From: Chloroflexota bacterium
GTDB taxonomy: Bacteria > Chloroflexota > Limnocylindria > Limnocylindrales > CSP1-4
Length of the DNA stretch: 60,870 nt
Assembly (NCBI GenBank): GCA_019637815.1
Contig: JAHBUZ010000025.1
Location: forward strand, 1-60,870
Direction of reading: 5' to 3'
Each line of letters opens with the position of its first letter. Positions within the stretch are counted from its first letter, which is position 1. The notes beneath the pieces were generated by a model. It had not been told where the DNA came from and did not search any database. It saw only the letters and a program-made list of their open reading frames with translations. The position numbers and the translations under genes were made by a program. Shown in pieces: positions 60,002 through 60,870 of the stretch.

Positions 60002-60474
60002 CCGCACGGGTCGCGGGTGATCCGCGGGGCGGCGGGGGGTCGCCGAGGCATCCGATCCGCTGTGATGGCGGGCGGGAGCCGCGGCCTCGGGCGCACACCG
60101 TTCAGCGGCCCGACTCCAGATCCGGGCCGATCGATCGCACTGGCTGACCACGAGCCGGGCCGGTGAGGCCACTTCCATGCCATCTGGTCCCACTGGTCGA
60201 GCGATCGGCGATCCCGCCGAGCGTGGGCAGGCACGCACGGCCCGTCAGCGAGCGGCACGTGATCCACCAGTGAAGCCAAGTGGCAGGGAATCCACCGCGA
60301 TGGCGAGAGCGGCACGGCGGAGGACACGAGCATCGAGGGACCGTGGTTCGCAGCGCTTGTGGCAGCGGGTCGCGCGGGCACGGACAACCCGGACGCGAAC
60401 AGCGACTGCCCCCCGTGGACGCCTCGTCCGTGCATGTGGCACGCTCAGCGCTCCAGTCAGCTGAGGAGGGACCC
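60002..60474. other. 473-bp intergenic region with interspersed repeat copy 3
   Basis: No gene was found. Copy 3 of the ACTGGT element occupies 60123-60300. The flanks are GC-rich and unremarkable. GAGGAGGG at about 60462-60469 is the ribosome site of the next gene. Confidence 0.6.
60123..60300 (-). repeat. interspersed ACTGGT element, copy 3
   Basis: Same orientation as copy 2. Blocks in order: GGCCGATCGATCGCACTGGC, GAGCCGGGCCGGTGAGG, CCACTTCCATGCC, CCCACTGGTCGAGCGATCGGC (written as its first 20), GAGCGTGGGC, GGCACGTGATCCACCAGTG and CCAAGTGGCAGGGAATCCACC. This copy has the cleanest inverted pair CACTGGT / ACCAGTG. Confidence 0.7.
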
Positions 60475-60870
60475 GTGAGCACTCGTCTTCGTCGTGTCGG
60501 CGCTGCCAGCGTCGCGACACTCGCCCTGGCCGTGGCGGTGGTCGGCCCGGCGGTCGCCCAGTCGCCGGAGGCCCCCGGCGCCGGCAAGTGGATCGCCGTC
60601 ATCACCCCCGACTATGCCGCCCAGCCCGCGGCCAAGGAGGCGGTGGACCTGTTCCGGACCGCGGCCGAGGCCGGCGGCTATCGGGTCACGGTCGTGGACA
60701 CCAACAGCGACAACGCCGCTGTCAATGGGGAGATCACGTCCGCCATCGCCCAGCAGGTGGACGCCATCGTCACCGCGTTCGGCACGCCCCAGGAGTTCGG
60801 TGAGGGCCTGGCGCGGGCGGCAGAGGCGAGCGTCCCGGTGTTCGGCCTGGACACGGGCGGCCTGATCGCG
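60475..60870 (+). CDS. periplasmic-binding-protein type sugar-binding protein (partial, 3' end outside window)
   Basis: 132 residues are visible from GTG 60475, with GAGGAGGG about 5 nt upstream. The signal peptide ends GPAVAQS (AVA then Q), with no lipobox. The mature start KWIAVITPDYAAQPAAKEAV, then VTVVDTNSDNAAVNGEITSAI and QQVDAIVTAFGTPQEFGEG, is the RbsB/Peripla_BP_4 pattern. This class normally partners RbsA/RbsC-type transporters, such as the pair at 51999-54570 that lacks one, although its own transporter genes may lie beyond the window. Confidence 0.85.
   Translation, partial: MSTRLRRVGAASVATLALAVAVVGPAVAQSPEAPGAGKWIAVITPDYAAQPAAKEAVDLFRTAAEAGGYRVTVVDTNSDNAAVNGEITSAIAQQVDAIVTAFGTPQEFGEGLARAAEASVPVFGLDTGGLIA

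Noticed and set aside
60123..60300. ACTGGT element as a small conserved protein gene
   Set aside because: Related frames can be read in copies 1 and 3 (for example LVDHV and the QW motif), but copy 2 needs frame changes and one candidate frame has a TAG in copy 1. Any frame would look similar given DNA similarity.
1..60870. tRNA, rRNA, insertion sequences, attachment sites or a replication origin
   Set aside because: I looked through the intergenic regions and saw no cloverleaf with a CCA-end, rRNA-like block, transposase or integrase frame, or DnaA-box cluster. A short or divergent RNA gene could still be missed without a covariance search.

Overview
The window is uniformly GC-rich (roughly 70% by eye), with strong G/C third positions, frequent GTG starts, tightly overlapping ATGA/GTGA gene junctions and little intergenic DNA. 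No rRNA, tRNA, transposase, integrase or CRISPR array is visible. Gene content fits a free-living terrestrial or freshwater high-GC bacterium: secreted beta-helix, META and PASTA proteins with type I signal peptides, a VanZ protein, a DUF2630 protein, phosphoketolase plus acetate kinase, and ABC sugar uptake. Chloroflexota of the Limnocylindria type, or Actinomycetota, would both fit. The assignment is inference, because the window carries no phylogenetic marker.

Layout. 1-7196 (-) is one giant secreted beta-helix / choice-of-anchor-D protein that runs off the left edge. 7.5-14.3 kb is a surface-glycan cluster (VanZ, RmlC; then RmlB, GT2 and DegT aminotransferase on the minus strand; then SDR, ATP-grasp and WbqC on the plus strand). 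14.8-17.8 kb (-) holds a Rieske oxygenase, UDP-glucose dehydrogenase and an ArsC-like protein. 18.4-20.8 kb has a polytopic membrane protein and an AlkA glycosylase. 21.0-25.4 kb is a compact DNA-handling module: a RecQ helicase fused to a phosphoribosyltransferase, an atypical DprA, and a convergent coiled-coil protein. This is the best candidate for an undescribed system. 25.4-29.8 kb carries an ABC-2 exporter and small membrane proteins. 29.9-34.3 kb carries a sarcosine-oxidase-like enzyme, GluQ-RS, PabC-PabB and DUF2630. 34.4-38.6 kb carries a GH36 alpha-galactosidase, a VapBC pair and a methyltransferase. 39.2-51.9 kb carries secreted proteins, AckA-Xfp, two tandem paralogous secreted proteins, DinB, a CoA transferase and a four-META/PASTA protein. 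52.0-60.9 kb is carbohydrate uptake and oxidation: a ribose-type ABC ATPase and permease, a convergent aldo/keto reductase and lactonase-type amidohydrolase, a complete sugar ABC system, and the start of a second sugar-binding protein.

Working together. Sugars released by the galactosidase or imported by the ABC systems can feed the phosphoketolase-acetate kinase route, which makes ATP through acetyl phosphate. The aldo/keto reductase and amidohydrolase look like an oxidative deoxysugar route (sugar to lactone to acid). Rml and Ugd enzymes make activated sugars for the surface glycan.

Non-coding structure is unusually informative. There is a three-copy, roughly 175-bp structured intergenic repeat and a second two-copy repeat family. 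A GATAGCAT inverted repeat controls vapBC. Perfect hairpins sit in the leader of, and inside, the sugar ABC operon. A TAnnnT box recurs 6-9 nt before start codons, which points to leaderless transcription.
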